From Myxococcales bacterium (GTDB taxonomy: Bacteria > Myxococcota_A > Polyangia > GCA-2747355), in NCBI GenBank assembly GCA_020431405.1, contig JAGQIK010000496.1:23878-87877 (forward strand): DNA of 64,000 nt, read 5' to 3'. Both the position numbers and the translations under genes were made by a program. Under the pieces are notes generated by a model. The model did no database searches. It saw only the letters and a list, made by a program, of their open reading frames with translations, and was not told the origin of the DNA. Shown here one piece after another: positions 62,376 to 64,000 of this stretch. How positions within the stretch are numbered: the stretch's first letter is position 1; each line of letters starts with the position of its first letter.

Positions 62376-64000
62376 TTTCGATATCGCCAGACGTTCCGCG
62401 CAAGTGGCAGGAACGCGCTGTTTTTCGAGGATGGCTGGTTGCAGCGGCTGTGCAGTGCTGGTGGCGTCGATCCCGCGACGGCCGCCAGCTCGCTTCCAGA
62501 CGACATCTGGGCGGAGAGCTGGACGCACGCGGCGCGCTCTGCTGGCGCGCAGCGGCAACAGTACCGTGCGAATCGCGTTCGCTACCTCGCTGTGCAGGCG
62601 ATTCGCCGTGTCCCAGAAGTCTTCGGACTCGACGCCGAGGGCGCTGCGCCGTGGAGGACCGCCTACGAGGCGGCGCTGCACGAGCACCTGGATCAGGCGG
62701 CCCCTGACGACGACCCACATAGGGCACCCGAGCTGTTCACCCACCCAACGCTATGGACCACATGGGACAACCAATTCTCGGACGGTCCGCTGGCGCTTCC
62801 AGTCGCGCAGCCGCACGGCGTTGCCCCTGCCCGCGATGGCGACGCGCTTTGCCGCGACCTGTGTCGAAGGCAGGTCGCGCGCACACTCCTTGGGCAGACG
62901 TTCCGGCTCACGAACACGCTGCTGGACCTCTACTTCGCCGACGAGAAGAGCGAGCACGACGCCGGCGTTTTTCCGTCGCGCTTCCTTGAGTGGCTGTCGT
63001 CCAACGATCCGAGTGCGCGCCAGGTTCGCTACGATTGCAGCCAGTGGCTCGCCTATCTCCGTCTCATCGTCGATGGTTGCCTCGGGGGCACTGGACGCCG
63101 CTGGCGCGAGCTTGCCCGTGAGGAAAGCTGGCCGCAGTTATACAACCCGATGGCGGTCATCGGCGTTACGGGAGGCTCGGGCGCCCACCGCTCGGCGACA
63201 CGTCAGTTCCGCACGCCATCTCTCGCCCGAGTGATCGTCTGCACCGACACGCTCAAGGAGGGTGTGGACCTGCATCTCTTCTGCGATCGGGTCCTTCACT
63301 ATGGGTGGCGTGGACATCAGGAGACCTCGAACAGCGTGTTGGGCGCGTCGACCGGTTCTTCTCCCAAATCGAAAGACGCCTGCACACGGAGGGCGCGCCG
63401 CCCGACGTCGAGCTTCACGTCGGGTATCCACACGTGGTGGCATCGCTGGAGCGGGGGCAGGTCGAGCGCGTCATCGAGCGGCAGAAGCGAGCGGAGCTTC
63501 TGATGGACTCCCCGCTGGCCGGTGCGCGAGACGAGGGCAAGGACCTCGTCGTCGGCGCCAGCACGCCTCGGGAGCTGGAGTGCATTTTCGAGCCGTACCG
63601 CCCCAACCATGTCGCGAAGCAGAGGCGACGAGTCGTGGCAGTGTCGGAGCAAGCAGCCCGCGCGAGCGCTGACCACTACGCGCGCTGGTATGCGCAGCTG
63701 ACCGCGACCCTGGCCGATCGAGGTTGGCGCATCTCGCCAGGCGATCCGAGGCCCGTTCGTGCAGCGACGCTCTATGGCTCCGATCAGCACGACCTCGAAT
63801 GGACCTTTGACGCTGGGCTCGGCCGATACGTGCTCACGCTATCAACCCCGCCGTGGGACCGCGATGTCGTCTTCGTAACCGTTCACGTGGTGTCGCGAAC
63901 GCGTGGTGCCGGTCGGTGCGGCGAGATTTGCCGGTCATTTCGATCACCTGACGAGGGGGATCGACAGGGCGTCGGAAACGTGTTGCGCATAGGTTGTGGA
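62376..64000 (+). pseudogene. 3' part of a second helicase of the SNF2/Hsp70-like locus, disrupted and frameshifted
   Basis: From the IS junction one frame reads ASGRNALFFEDGWLQRLCSA, then a helical region (TLLDLYFADEKSEH) and VIVCTDTLKEGVDLHLFCDR, a helicase motif V region. At 63303-63305 the coding sequence loses one base: GGGTGGCG stands where GGGGTGGCG would keep frame. After that the other frame continues WTSGDLEQRVGRVDRFFSQI (motif VI) and ELLMDSPLAGARDEGKDLVV, running open to the window end. The N-terminal ATPase half is missing, presumably removed by the IS. The third gene of the locus is therefore not functional here. Confidence 0.75.

Overview
The window looks like chromosomal DNA of a GC-rich bacterium, most likely a Myxococcota (deltaproteobacterial) lineage. 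The reasons are a dense set of secreted lipoproteins with short lipoboxes and Asp/Ala-rich or Pro-rich linkers, a MopE-type DNCDG calcium or metal motif inside an Rhs protein, SPRY and beta-propeller lipoproteins, and a zinc-ribbon protein with an AgmX/TonB-like C-terminus. No rRNA, CRISPR array or complete tRNA is visible. The taxonomic call is an inference from protein style, not from a marker gene.

Layout. 1-8 kb: three tandem paralogous lipoproteins (minus), a HEAT-like protein, a VWA lipoprotein and a small membrane protein. 7.9-22.7 kb: a strong promoter followed by a shortened tRNA-Gly-like sequence. Then comes a minus-strand Rhs operon (lipoprotein, small exported basic protein, 1939-aa Rhs protein with a new C-terminal tip, putative immunity protein). 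It diverges from a plus-strand operon of exported lipoproteins and two zinc metalloproteases joined by GTGA overlaps. 22.8-31.3 kb: cytosolic trypsin-like proteases (one fused to a zinc-dependent S1/P1-type hydrolase, one in an operon with a lipoprotein and a barrel-like protein), then a calcineurin-like phosphoesterase with a GAF-like C-terminus and a 53-aa companion.

31.4-40.2 kb resembles a defence island. It holds a minus-strand run of a phosphoesterase, a PD-(D/E)XK-STAND NTPase (Avs-like architecture), an unknown protein and a DUF3800-like protein, next to a DNA-binding/ankyrin gene pair whose second member is split. 40.2-43.3 kb: two zinc-ribbon envelope proteins. 43.5-54.5 kb looks like the replication and recombination core of an integrated plasmid or ICE. 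One 8.4-kb operon encodes a DUF6744-like protein, MoxR ATPase, zinc-ribbon protein, VWA protein, Rad52-type annealing protein, Cas4/AddB-like nuclease, an extra DNA polymerase sliding clamp and RadC. It diverges from an archaeo-eukaryotic-primase-like gene across a perfect 27-bp inverted repeat.

54.5-56.9 kb is degenerate (two frameshifted genes) followed by an RHH regulator and partner. 57-64 kb carries a RapA/SNF2-type ATPase and an Hsp70/actin-fold ATPase. A third gene, a second helicase, has lost its 5' part to a truncated IS3-family element and also has a one-base deletion; it runs off the window end. The strongest candidates for undescribed biology are the palindrome plus primase/clamp module, the phosphoesterase-STAND-DUF3800 operon, the SNF2/Hsp70-like pair, the trypsin-S1/P1 fusion and the Rhs tip/immunity pair.
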